Position numbers and translations under genes: made by a program. From Rossellomorea sp. BNER (lineage in GTDB: Bacteria; Bacillota; Bacilli; Bacillales; Bacillaceae_B): a stretch of 64,000 nucleotides of DNA. The DNA is taken from assembly GCA_024213275.1 (NCBI GenBank), contig JANAVG010000018.1, positions 48,289 to 112,288 of the forward strand, written 5' to 3'. Below, in pieces: positions 35,175-43,531 of the stretch. The notes under the pieces were generated by a model. It was not told the origin of the DNA. It worked only from the letters and a program-made list of their open reading frames with translations, and made no database searches. How positions within the stretch are numbered: the first letter of the stretch is position 1; the number at the start of each line of letters is the position of its first letter.

Positions 35175-36671
35175 ATGAGCAAAACAGGGGTAACATTTAA
35201 AAAAGGTCATTGGGAAAAAGCAATTGTGATCGGTGGAGGAATGGCTGGACTACTCTCTGCAAGAGTACTTTCTGATTATTATGCTGAAGTGCTTATCATT
35301 GAAAAAGATGATCTACCTATGAAACCCGAAATTCGTGCAGGCACTCCTCAAGCTTTTCATCCACATCGATTTACACCCCGAGGTAAAATGATAATGGAAC
35401 GGCTCTTCCCTGGATTTAATGATGAATTACTGACTAGCGGCGCCCCATCCACACAGAATAAAATGATTCACCAGACCAATCAATATGGCTCCCTTGTAAT
35501 GCCCAATACAGAAAATGATGCAACATTCAGCAGAGCTCTACTTGAGTGGGTATGCCGTCAGCGCGTGAAGGGGATTTCCAATATTAAGTTTCTTTCAAAG
35601 GTTGACGTAATTGGCTTGCTTATGTCATCAGATCAAGCAGCGGTAACAGGGGTCCATGTACGAGAACGAGAACAACTAGGTCAACAGAAAACATTGGATG
35701 CAGACATGGTCATTGATACTAGTGGCCGTTCCTCTAAATTGGCAAAATGGCTTCAGGGTCTCGGATTTGATGTTCCAAATCCCGATATTCTCAAAGTCTC
35801 GCTTGGTTATAGCACTCGCCATTTCAAGATTCCCTCTCATTCTTCAGTAAAATGGGATGTTATTCGAAGTGCAGGAGACCCGTCCAATAAGACTTTAACC
35901 GGGGTATTTTCCACCATTGAGAATAACATAGCTGAAACAGTCCTTTATTGTCCTGGCGGGCATTATCCAACCACGAATGTCGATGAGTATGAACAAGAGG
36001 TTGCAAGGCTTGCCGATCCATTAATAGCAGAAGTGTTGCAAGAGCTTGAGCCCATTACAGTTCCTAGAGGTTATAGAATTACTGAATTATTCCGTCATCA
36101 TTTTGAAGAAATGGAGCGATGGCCATCAGGATTGTTGGTATTAGGAGATGCTTTCTGCAATTTTGATCCGATTTTTGGCCAAGGAATTACAATGGCTGCA
36201 ATAGAAGCAGAAATGTTAGAATCCTGCTTGCGTGAACAACGTAAGCATCCCTTGCCTTATTTTGAACGAAACATACTCCAAAAAATGAATGAAATTGTTG
36301 AACCTGCCTGGTGGTTGAATTGTGCGGCTGATCTACCATGGCAAGGAGTATCATATGCAGGCAAACCGCTGAAGGGTATTGAATTTGCTCAAAAATACTT
36401 TGCATTGTATATTAAACATGCTACTACCAAACGTAATTTTGAATTATATGGTTTGTATTGGGCGGTGAATACTTTACTTTTACCATTAGATCAAATAGTT
36501 AATTCGCAAATGATCTCTTCCATTCTTGCTTCTGAAGAGGAATCTTCCGAAAGCAAAGAATTGCTCTGTGAACTCTCAAAGGCATGTGGCCAGACACTTG
36601 AGGAACAATTGTCTCAGATTATACCATCCTTTCCTCGGGCAGCCTTTGAACATATGAATGCACAAAAATAA
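35175..36671 (+). CDS. FAD-dependent oxidoreductase, monooxygenase-like
   Basis: 498 aa from MSKTGVTF at 35175 (GGGGG seven bases upstream). The N-terminal dinucleotide fold VIGGGMAGLLSARVL, VIDTSGRSSK in the middle and LLVLGDAFCNFDPIFGQGITMAAIEAE (the GD motif) are those of group A flavin hydroxylases and halogenase-like enzymes. The substrate is unknown. It is transcribed with a TetR regulator 25 bp downstream from a promoter with a palindromic operator, so a xenobiotic- or antibiotic-type inducer is likely. Confidence 0.85.
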   Translation: MSKTGVTFKKGHWEKAIVIGGGMAGLLSARVLSDYYAEVLIIEKDDLPMKPEIRAGTPQAFHPHRFTPRGKMIMERLFPGFNDELLTSGAPSTQNKMIHQTNQYGSLVMPNTENDATFSRALLEWVCRQRVKGISNIKFLSKVDVIGLLMSSDQAAVTGVHVREREQLGQQKTLDADMVIDTSGRSSKLAKWLQGLGFDVPNPDILKVSLGYSTRHFKIPSHSSVKWDVIRSAGDPSNKTLTGVFSTIENNIAETVLYCPGGHYPTTNVDEYEQEVARLADPLIAEVLQELEPITVPRGYRITELFRHHFEEMERWPSGLLVLGDAFCNFDPIFGQGITMAAIEAEMLESCLREQRKHPLPYFERNILQKMNEIVEPAWWLNCAADLPWQGVSYAGKPLKGIEFAQKYFALYIKHATTKRNFELYGLYWAVNTLLLPLDQIVNSQMISSILASEEESSESKELLCELSKACGQTLEEQLSQIIPSFPRAAFEHMNAQK

Positions 36672-36696
36672 TGAAAATTATCAGGAGTGAAACATC

Positions 36697-37296
36697 ATTG
36701 CACCTTTAAACGAAGAACAGTTGCAGCAAATTCGTGATGAACGAAAAGAACAAATTATAGAAGCAGCCCTTAAGGTCTTTGCTCGACGAGGAATTATAGG
36801 CACGAAAATGAGTATGATTGCTAGTGAAGCTGGAATAAGTACTGGGCTTCTCTACCGCTATTTTAATTCCAAAGATGAGCTTTTTACTACACTCGTTCAG
36901 CAAGCTATAGAAGAATCTATTGCCGGCATCAAGAGCATCTATCAACTACCTGGATCCCCATTAGATAAAATAAAGGCTTTAACCGCTGAGATACTTCATG
37001 AGGGTTCCCAACTTTATTTCATGTTGATGCATCACGCTCGTACGTCTGACGAAGTACCCATAGCTGCCAAGAATCTTATTGAGGAGAATACAATGCAGAC
37101 TTACATCGACATATTGGAACCCTTATTCATTGAAGGACAGAAGAAAGGGGAACTTGCAGAAGATAATCCTAGCGAACTGATATCCTGCTATTTATCCATT
37201 CTTTCCGGGCTAATGACGTTGAATATTCAGGGAGATGAGAATTATCAGATGCCAAAAGTCGATTTATTATTAAGATTTATAGTAAGGCCTTCTTAA
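36697..37296 (+). CDS. TetR-family regulator, probable ATT start
   Basis: 199 aa if read from ATT 36697. The helix-turn-helix lies near residues 25-60 (AALKVFARRGIIGTKMSMIASEAGISTGLLYRYF). The rest is a ligand-binding helical domain. AGGAG sits nine bases before the in-frame ATT, whereas the first standard start (TTG 36721) lacks a ribosome binding site. From ATT the N-terminus reads xAPLNEEQLQQIRDERKEQI, as expected for such regulators. It likely represses the operon through the palindrome at 35099. Confidence 0.8.
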   Translation: MAPLNEEQLQQIRDERKEQIIEAALKVFARRGIIGTKMSMIASEAGISTGLLYRYFNSKDELFTTLVQQAIEESIAGIKSIYQLPGSPLDKIKALTAEILHEGSQLYFMLMHHARTSDEVPIAAKNLIEENTMQTYIDILEPLFIEGQKKGELAEDNPSELISCYLSILSGLMTLNIQGDENYQMPKVDLLLRFIVRPS

Positions 37297-37411
37297 CTAC
37301 GAATTCAGCGCAAGGCGCAACTCCTTCAGCGCTAACATCTACATTAGAAGCATCCAATACATGTTCCAAAATAAAATAAAATAAAATAAAGAAAATAGGT
37401 GAATCTATGCC

Positions 37412-37492
37412 ATTTATAGTTATGCTCGTGTGTCAATGGAGCATCAAGACATCAATCTACAGATTGATGCGTTAAACAATTATGGTGTTGAT
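37412..37492 (+). pseudogene. Serine resolvase N-terminal fragment
   Basis: The frame reads IYSYARVSMEHQDINLQIDAL and NNYGVD, the start of a resolvase/invertase with the catalytic serine in YARVS. The adjacent ATG is one base out of frame and homology ends within 30 codons. Confidence 0.75.
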
Positions 37493-37526
37493 AGCCCCAT
37501 AAACGACCATTTATGGGGCTGGTTTT
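37493..37526 (+). terminator. Terminator after the resolvase fragment
   Basis: AGCCCCATAAA and TTTATGGGGCT form an 11-bp stem followed by GGTTTT. Confidence 0.7.
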
Positions 37527-37570
37527 AGAAGTGATGTACAGTATTGCTGAAGATATTTCTTTTACTTTTG

Positions 37571-37636
37571 TTCCGCAATCGGGCCCCTGATTGTTGAAGA
37601 AGCTTTTTGCGTAAAAGAGCCCTAATGTGCAATAAA
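37571..37636. repeat. Hairpin repeat copy 15 (degenerate)
   Basis: TTCCGCAATCGGGCCCCTGATTGTTGAAGAAG and AAGAGCCCTAATGTGCAATAA resemble the outer parts of the repeat family. This is the rightmost copy seen. Confidence 0.4.
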
Positions 37637-37650
37637 AAAAGAGCGAATGT

Positions 37651-37807
37651 TTAAACTCCGCTTTTTCCCGTTCTCCCTACATCTTCAGAATCCGCTAATC
37701 CCATAGGCAATCCGAACTCTACAAAAGCTTTATGTAGTGCCTTTTTTTGACACACTGAAGTCGAACAATGTATCATCAACATCCAACAATATGGTTTCGT
37801 ATTTCAT
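37651..37807 (-). pseudogene. HAD phosphatase (YjjG/YfnB type), N-terminal fragment
   Basis: Starts MKYETILLDVDDTLFDFSVS, the HAD nucleophile motif DxDxT. A frameshift in an A-run then leads to KKALHKAFVEFGLPMGLADS and a stop at 37651. About 50 of roughly 230 residues remain. Confidence 0.75.
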
Positions 37808-37836
37808 AGCTACCTTCATTAATCATTACCGACCAA

Positions 37837-37934
37837 CCTTCCATTTAACTCCACCAGAAAATTAATTTTACTAGCTCTCCCTTGATTAAATAGTTCAACC
37901 GCTTTAAATAAACGGTACTGAATAGCCTTGCTAC
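37837..37934 (-). pseudogene. ydcF-like gene fragment (duplicate of 33171-33269)
   Basis: About 98 bp nearly identical to an internal part of the YdcF-family gene at 32779-33384, including the stretch encoding a SGGV-like region. It is a short relic in the fragment cluster 37.4-37.9 kb. Confidence 0.8.
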
Positions 37935-37935
37935 T

Positions 37936-37967
37936 AAAAAAACCGGACTCTAAAACAAAATCCGGTT
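37936..37967 (-). terminator. Terminator of the cobalamin operon
   Basis: On the minus strand AACCGGA pairs with TCCGGTT and a T-run follows, directly after the cbiX stop codon. Confidence 0.8.
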
Positions 37968-37977
37968 GTCTATCAAA

Positions 37978-39180
37978 TTAATTATGATGATGGTGATGAT
38001 GTTCATACCCATGTTCTTTCGCATATTCACGGAAATTTTCTAAGTCTTGCATTCCTGTCGAAGTTCCGTTTAAGGCCTGATTCATACGTTCTAACAGGAC
38101 CATTCTTAGCTTTGGGTGGTAGCCAAAATATTCAGCCATCTCTATGGATAGATGAGGGTAAGTCTCTCTAAACCCTTCGGCCATTTTATTCATTCTTTCC
38201 ATTAGAATTCCTGTAAATAAGAAATACGGCAGCATGATGATTTTTTTGGCACCTAGTTTCATACAGCGCTCCACCCCATCCTGCACAGTTGGCGTCGTTA
38301 CCCCCATAAAGGCACTTTCAACGATGGATACATTTAACTTTTCCCATAACAATCTGCTAATCTTATAAAAATCAGCATTGGCATATGGATCGCTGCCGCC
38401 CCGTCCAATTAATAAAATCGCCGTATCCTCATGCTTTTGATCCACATCAAAGCCTGTTTCCGTAAGTCTTGTTTTTAAAATTTCAAAGACTTCCTCATGC
38501 ACACCGATCGTCTGTCCATAGGTAAATTGAACATCCGGGAAATGCTCTTTGGCATGTTCAATTTCTGCCGGAATGTGCAGTTTTGAGTGTCCTGCATGTA
38601 ATAAGATGATGGGAATGACATGGATTTCATCCGCGCCTTTTTCCACACAGAGCTGAATTCCATCTTCAATATTTGGTGAGGCAAATTCTAAAAAACACGT
38701 TTCCACCAATAGGACGGGATCAATGTATTCTCTCATTTGCCCGATAAATTGGCGGACTTCTATATTCCCTGCCTCCATCCTGCTGCCATGCCCGACAAAT
38801 AATATAGCTTTTTTCATTGGTCCCTTTCCTTTCCTGTATTTATCGATTCCTTTAATACGGTTGTCCCTGCGTTTGCGTTCACCGTGTTCTATTGAATAAA
38901 TGATGGCATCCTCTTTAACAGCTTCATGAACGATGTCACGCGCCGTTTCTTCTTGCTGAACTGAATACCAAGTCCCTTTTGGGTAATCGATTACGACGCA
39001 TTTATCCTTACAACGGCCGTTACAGCGTGTACGCGAGGTATGAATATGCTCATCCAAACGGTTTTTCCGGATTTCATCACGAATTTGCTGTGTGACTTCT
39101 TCTGCTCCTGCTCCCATACAGGTTGCGCCATTGCAAATGAGCAGGTGACGCTGCATTTGCTCTAAATTCCAGGTTGTCAT
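37978..39180 (-). CDS. cbiX: CbiW-CbiX fusion: 2Fe-2S ferredoxin plus sirohydrochlorin cobaltochelatase
   Basis: 400 aa. Residues about 10-100 form a thioredoxin-like 2Fe-2S ferredoxin domain with cysteines in ICNGATCMGAG and RCNGRCKDKC (CbiW of P. megaterium). From about 122 a two-repeat class II chelatase follows, with ILFVGHGSRMEAGN and ILLHAGHSKLHIP histidines for Co binding. It ends EHHHHHHN, a natural histidine tail. It inserts cobalt into sirohydrochlorin early in anaerobic B12 synthesis. Last gene of the cob operon. Confidence 0.88.
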   Translation of the reverse strand: MTTWNLEQMQRHLLICNGATCMGAGAEEVTQQIRDEIRKNRLDEHIHTSRTRCNGRCKDKCVVIDYPKGTWYSVQQEETARDIVHEAVKEDAIIYSIEHGERKRRDNRIKGIDKYRKGKGPMKKAILFVGHGSRMEAGNIEVRQFIGQMREYIDPVLLVETCFLEFASPNIEDGIQLCVEKGADEIHVIPIILLHAGHSKLHIPAEIEHAKEHFPDVQFTYGQTIGVHEEVFEILKTRLTETGFDVDQKHEDTAILLIGRGGSDPYANADFYKISRLLWEKLNVSIVESAFMGVTTPTVQDGVERCMKLGAKKIIMLPYFLFTGILMERMNKMAEGFRETYPHLSIEMAEYFGYHPKLRMVLLERMNQALNGTSTGMQDLENFREYAKEHGYEHHHHHHN

Positions 39181-39203
39181 AAGCTGGCCTCCCTCTCCCC
39201 CTA

Positions 39204-40181
39204 TTAAAAAGCATCCGGATAGAAGCCTTTTGCTAAAATTTCGATGGCCTCTGCTGCACGAACACCTTCAGATGCTGCTGATAATGGTAAAATGACAAAA
39301 CGTTCATTTTGTACAGCTGGTGTTTGGCTTAATGCTGGATCCTTTTTTAAGAACTCTATTTTTTGTTCCGCTGTAGTTGAACCATAATCAATCACAACAA
39401 TTACTTCTGGCTGACGTTCTACAGCATCTTCTTTTGAAACGGTAGCCCAGTTTCCTTTCACATCCCCAAAGACATTGCTGCCGCCAGCCATTGTCACAAG
39501 TGTATTCATAAAGTTTTGTGTGGCAGTGAACACATCCGTTTGGCCGCTATCGAAAACTAAAACATCCAGCGGCTCTGTTACTTCCGGCAAATGTGCTGTA
39601 ATCCCTTTAATATCTTGACTTATTTGGTCTATCAATTCTTCACCACGGTCTTCCACCCGGAAAATTTTTGCGATATTACGAATATCTGAATAAACATCTT
39701 CTAGTGTTGGTGCAACTTTAACAGATGAGGATTGTAGGTAGCTATTAATACCTAACTTCTTCAATTCTTCACGGGTTGCAATATTTTTCTCATTGAAGGC
39801 ACTTTCCCACCCTCCATATAGAAAGTCTGCTTCCACTGAGATGACTTGCTCTAGCGATGGATATTTTTCAGCCAATACCGGTACCTGGTCGTATGCTTCC
39901 TGTAAAGGCTCATAGATTTCATTATCCAAGAATGCTGTGCCCACCATTGAATCTTCTAAACCAAGTGCTAACATGATTTCTGTCACATGTTGATTTAACG
40001 AAATAGCCCGTTCTGGTGGTTCTTCGTATTCAATGACAAATCCTTCATTTTCTATAACCACTTTCTCAGTCTGCTTCGTTTGTTCATTTTTTACCTCTGA
40101 TGTATTCTCTTCACCAGAGCATGCTCCTAATAATAGTGATACCATTAAGAACAGGGAAACCCCAATTCTTAAATTTTTCAT
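39204..40181 (-). CDS. btuF: ABC transporter substrate-binding lipoprotein, BtuF-like
   Basis: 325 aa, lipobox LLLGAC with a cluster of charged residues after it. The helical-backbone PBP fold is shown by ISLNQHVTEIMLALGLEDSMVG and GGSNVFGDVKGNWATVSKEDAVERQPEVIVVIDY. It captures corrinoid (or a siderophore) at the cell surface. It lies in the riboswitch-controlled cob operon with btuD and btuC, which supports corrinoid uptake. Confidence 0.82.
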   Translation of the reverse strand: MKNLRIGVSLFLMVSLLLGACSGEENTSEVKNEQTKQTEKVVIENEGFVIEYEEPPERAISLNQHVTEIMLALGLEDSMVGTAFLDNEIYEPLQEAYDQVPVLAEKYPSLEQVISVEADFLYGGWESAFNEKNIATREELKKLGINSYLQSSSVKVAPTLEDVYSDIRNIAKIFRVEDRGEELIDQISQDIKGITAHLPEVTEPLDVLVFDSGQTDVFTATQNFMNTLVTMAGGSNVFGDVKGNWATVSKEDAVERQPEVIVVIDYGSTTAEQKIEFLKKDPALSQTPAVQNERFVILPLSAASEGVRAAEAIEILAKGFYPDAF

Positions 40182-40203
40182 ATTCCTATGTCCTCAATTC
40201 GAT

Positions 40204-40968
40204 TTAATCTTGTGTGTAAAAAAATAAATGTAGTTTTTTTGTAAAGGGGTTTTTTGATATACCAGCCTGCACATGAAATACATGCTCCAAGGCCTCCTCT
40301 GTCAGTACTTGTTCTGGTGTTCCTTTCATATAGAGAGACCCCTCTTTCATGACAAGTAATTCATCACAATAGCCAGCTGCCAAATTTAAATCATGAAGTG
40401 CGGCGACAATCGTAATGGGCAGATCCTTCACTAAATCCATTAATTGATATTGATGTTCGATATCAAGGTGATTGGTTGGTTCATCTAAGATCAAGATGTT
40501 TGCCTGCTGAGCAAGTGCGCGTGCGAGCATAACCCGTTTCTTTTCACCGCCTGATAACTGACTGAAAGGGCGGTTTTCTAAGTACAGCACATTTGCAAGC
40601 CGCATACTTTCTTCGACAATGGCAAAATCCTCCTTGTTTTCGTTTGCCAGCCATTTTTTGTACGGCGTTCTCCCCATCATAACAATATCTTTCACGGTAA
40701 ACTCAAAGAGTACGGGGGTTTCCTGACTCACAACGGCTATTTCCTGAGCAAGCTTTTTTTTGGGGATAAGACTAATATCTTTTTCGTGTAACGTCACTGC
40801 ACCGCTCGTTTGTTTTAAATGACGATAAATAATTTTTAACATTGTCGATTTTCCGCTTCCATTTGGTCCAATGATGCCAACAAATTTTCCTTGCTCAATT
40901 GAAAAGGTAATATGGTTTAAAATTTGCTTATCCAGCATGGAAAAGGACATATTTTTGACTTGCAGCAT
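40204..40968 (-). CDS. btuD: ABC transporter ATPase, BtuD-like
   Basis: 254 aa. Walker A GPNGSGKST, signature QLSGGEKKR, Walker B ILILDEPTNHLD and the switch histidine in AALHDLNLA. FecE/BtuD family ATPase energising the BtuC permease. It starts 2 bp from the btuC stop. Confidence 0.88.
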   Translation of the reverse strand: MLQVKNMSFSMLDKQILNHITFSIEQGKFVGIIGPNGSGKSTMLKIIYRHLKQTSGAVTLHEKDISLIPKKKLAQEIAVVSQETPVLFEFTVKDIVMMGRTPYKKWLANENKEDFAIVEESMRLANVLYLENRPFSQLSGGEKKRVMLARALAQQANILILDEPTNHLDIEHQYQLMDLVKDLPITIVAALHDLNLAAGYCDELLVMKEGSLYMKGTPEQVLTEEALEHVFHVQAGISKNPFTKKLHLFFYTQD

Positions 40969-40970
40969 CC

Positions 40971-42011
40971 TTATTCACCGTCCCCAAAAGAATAACGTTT
41001 GCGTCTAAGCATCCAAATAAAGAATGGGCTGCCGCAAATAGCCGTAATAATCCCTATTGGCATTTCCTCAGGTGCCAGAACAATACGAGCAGCCATATCC
41101 GCCCAAACTAAGAAAATGGCACCGATTAAGGCACTAATCGGCAGAACCAGTTTGTAATTTGAACCAACCATCATCCGCACAATGTGAGGGATAATTAATC
41201 CGACAAAACCAATACTTCCGCTGACCGCGACCACAACACCTGTCAGAAGCGATACAAAGAGGATGATAAAGATTCGAAACCGATCCAGGTCTACGCCAAG
41301 AGTAGCAGCGGTTTCTTCACCAAGCAGTAGGGCATTAAGCTGGCGATAGTTCATGAGCAGCAGGATAAAAACCAGCAGCAGCGAAAAAAATGGGATGGCC
41401 AGATTTGACCACTTCGCACCTGCCAAGCTGCCGAGCATCCAATGCATGACAGCTTGAATACCGCCTTGCTGCTTAGACATCATCAGCATAAAATTTGTCA
41501 TGGCGGATAACACCATCGAAATCGCAATCCCTGCCAAAAGTAATCGAATGACAGAAAGGCGTCCATTGACGCGCGCTAGTAAAAACACGATCATGACCGC
41601 AAAAATCGCCCCTAAGAAAGCGGCAAGGGATACGGCATAGACCCCTAGTACACTAAATGCACCGAGTAAAATGACCGATGCTGCCCCAACTGATGCACCT
41701 GACGATACCCCTAAAATGTAAGGGTCTGCAATCGAATTCTTGACTAATGCTTGAATGGCTGCACCGCAAATCGACAGTGCAGCTCCTACAATGGAGGCAA
41801 GTACTATTCGAGGGAATCGTATATCCCAAATAATGATGGTTTGTGCTTTTGAAGCATCTGTTTCTATTAATATACCTAGCTTGGAGAATAGAACTTCCCA
41901 GATCAGGCGCGGTGTTATTTCAACAGAGCCTACCATCACCGCAAAAGTCATGGAAGCAAGCAGTCCCCCGATCAATGCCGCTATCAGTAATGTAAAACGA
42001 GTCTTAGTCAT
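40971..42011 (-). CDS. btuC: ABC transporter permease, BtuC/FecCD family
   Basis: 346 aa, nine to ten membrane helices. SSGASVGAASVILLG and the FVGLIIPHIVRMMVGSNYK coupling loop are FecCD signatures. It forms the membrane channel for corrinoid import with BtuD and BtuF. Its start overlaps the end of the methyltransferase gene by four bases. Confidence 0.88.
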   Translation of the reverse strand: MTKTRFTLLIAALIGGLLASMTFAVMVGSVEITPRLIWEVLFSKLGILIETDASKAQTIIIWDIRFPRIVLASIVGAALSICGAAIQALVKNSIADPYILGVSSGASVGAASVILLGAFSVLGVYAVSLAAFLGAIFAVMIVFLLARVNGRLSVIRLLLAGIAISMVLSAMTNFMLMMSKQQGGIQAVMHWMLGSLAGAKWSNLAIPFFSLLLVFILLLMNYRQLNALLLGEETAATLGVDLDRFRIFIILFVSLLTGVVVAVSGSIGFVGLIIPHIVRMMVGSNYKLVLPISALIGAIFLVWADMAARIVLAPEEMPIGIITAICGSPFFIWMLRRKRYSFGDGE

Positions 42012-42844
42012 ATACTCTTCACTGGCTCCCAGCTAATGATGGCAGCATAAAATGGATGACGGTACACATACTGACCGTCCTCCATTGCAATAAAGGGTTC
42101 GAGTGAGGCTTTCACATGTGCCCTATCATACTCGGGTGATAAGATTTTTTTGCATTGTGCTTCATATAGTTGTTCTAATGATTCATAACGATATATACGC
42201 TCTAGCTTAAACAGTTCACAATCTGCATACACGCCTAACTGATACAGCATATTAACGATCATAATATAATCACGGCGTGGATATTTAATGTCATAACCAA
42301 ACCGCTCATCTAAAATAACATAATGCGGTTGAATGGGTCCTGTTGTTAAGCCAATGATGGCACGCTTTTTGGCAAGCCTGTTCATTTTTTTCAGCGCTGC
42401 CTTCATTTCATACATACGATAAAAGCAGTTCACCCCTATAACAACATCATGCTGCTCAATTTGTGCTTCTTCCCATTTACTATGAACAAACTGAACAGGT
42501 GCATCGCTGTCAAAATATTGTTTTAAATAAGCAAGCACACATTCAGAGCCATCAACTAATGTTAACCTTTTGACATCTTCACTGAGCGGGAATGTATAGT
42601 TGCCCCATCCCGGTCCAATCTCAATACAACTTGAATTTTGTGGAATATGCTCTTTCACTTTTTGGTAAATTCTTTTCGCATAGTCATCTGTTTGCTTATC
42701 TGTTTTTTTCTTCATGGATTGTGTCCAAAATGCTTCTTCCAGCTCATCATCAACCATGCGTTCTGGTATCTTCCCATGCCAATCTAACATGCCTTCTTTC
42801 CACAACTTTTCAAAATCAATTTGTAAAGGGGATCCTTTTATCAT
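42008..42844 (-). CDS. Class I methyltransferase inside the cobalamin operon
   Basis: 278 aa from ATG 42844 (GAGGAG upstream). Motif I CIEIGPGWGNYTFPL and LTLVDGSECVLAYLK mark a SAM-dependent methyltransferase; VIGVNCFYRMYEMKAALKKMNRLAKKRAIIGLT follows. The rest has no recognised domain. It is not one of the known corrin-ring methyltransferases, which have the tetrapyrrole fold. Tight overlap with btuC suggests a function in corrinoid or metallophore handling. Role unknown. Confidence 0.8.
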   Translation of the reverse strand: MIKGSPLQIDFEKLWKEGMLDWHGKIPERMVDDELEEAFWTQSMKKKTDKQTDDYAKRIYQKVKEHIPQNSSCIEIGPGWGNYTFPLSEDVKRLTLVDGSECVLAYLKQYFDSDAPVQFVHSKWEEAQIEQHDVVIGVNCFYRMYEMKAALKKMNRLAKKRAIIGLTTGPIQPHYVILDERFGYDIKYPRRDYIMIVNMLYQLGVYADCELFKLERIYRYESLEQLYEAQCKKILSPEYDRAHVKASLEPFIAMEDGQYVYRHPFYAAIISWEPVKSI

Positions 42845-42976
42845 TGAATCTTCTCCTCGGGTATCCACAACATAAATGGACAACCCGTTTTTTGTATTTG
42901 TGACAGTTGCCCTTACTGCATACACAATCTTGTAAATGCTGTTTGGTCAGTCTCTTTCATGCATGTATAAACCTTC

Positions 42977-43531
42977 TTATAGCCAAGTTGTTTTTTCTGC
43001 AAATGGTGTACGCTTTTTCACGGAAGTGATTTCTTCTGCAGGGTAACCAATGCATAACGTCCCTACTAATTGCTCGCTATCCGGTGCATCAATAAAAGTA
43101 TGTAGTTCTGAATCATGTACAAAGCCAACACCACGTGTACGCCATACCATGCCTAATCCTAGCTGTTCGGCCATTAACCACATCGACATAATGGCACTGC
43201 TGACTGCAAAGGTATTATCTATTGTTGCACCTTCATCTCCATCGACAATGGCAGATGTCACCACAATGATAAGCGGTGTTTTTGTAATAGCTTTCATTGA
43301 ACTTTCCACTAGATGTGGTTTTGTTGGGAAGCGTTTTTGTAAATAATCGAGTGCCACTTGCTCATAACGTTTTAGGCTGTCACCCTGTAATACATAGAAA
43401 TGCCAGGGCTCACGCATACGATCATTTGGTGCATACGTTGCTGCTTCTAATAACGTCTCAATTTTTTCACGTTCCACTTCGCGCGGATCAAATTGGCGAA
43501 TCGCACGGCGTTTTTTTAATGTATCTAACAT
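42977..43531 (-). CDS. Nitroreductase-family protein, CbiY position
   Basis: 184 aa. KRRAIRQFDPREVEREKIETLLEAA and ATYAPNDRMREPWHF are nitroreductase FMN motifs; VGTLCIGYPAEE follows. In P. megaterium a nitroreductase-like cbiY occupies the same operon. BluB, which makes the lower ligand DMB, is a related fold, but this short protein has no clear BluB signature. A flavin-dependent cobalt reduction role is another option. Function not assigned. Confidence 0.75.
   Translation of the reverse strand: MLDTLKKRRAIRQFDPREVEREKIETLLEAATYAPNDRMREPWHFYVLQGDSLKRYEQVALDYLQKRFPTKPHLVESSMKAITKTPLIIVVTSAIVDGDEGATIDNTFAVSSAIMSMWLMAEQLGLGMVWRTRGVGFVHDSELHTFIDAPDSEQLVGTLCIGYPAEEITSVKKRTPFAEKTTWL

Noticed and set aside
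22150..37930. A true integron
   Set aside because: No integrase, attI or consistent attC core sites are visible; many repeats look like terminators. Reported as integron-like only.
37978..38010. His6 tail as vector contamination
   Set aside because: The tag is followed by a natural stop and operon terminator, and histidine-rich CbiX tails are known; no vector sequence is near.
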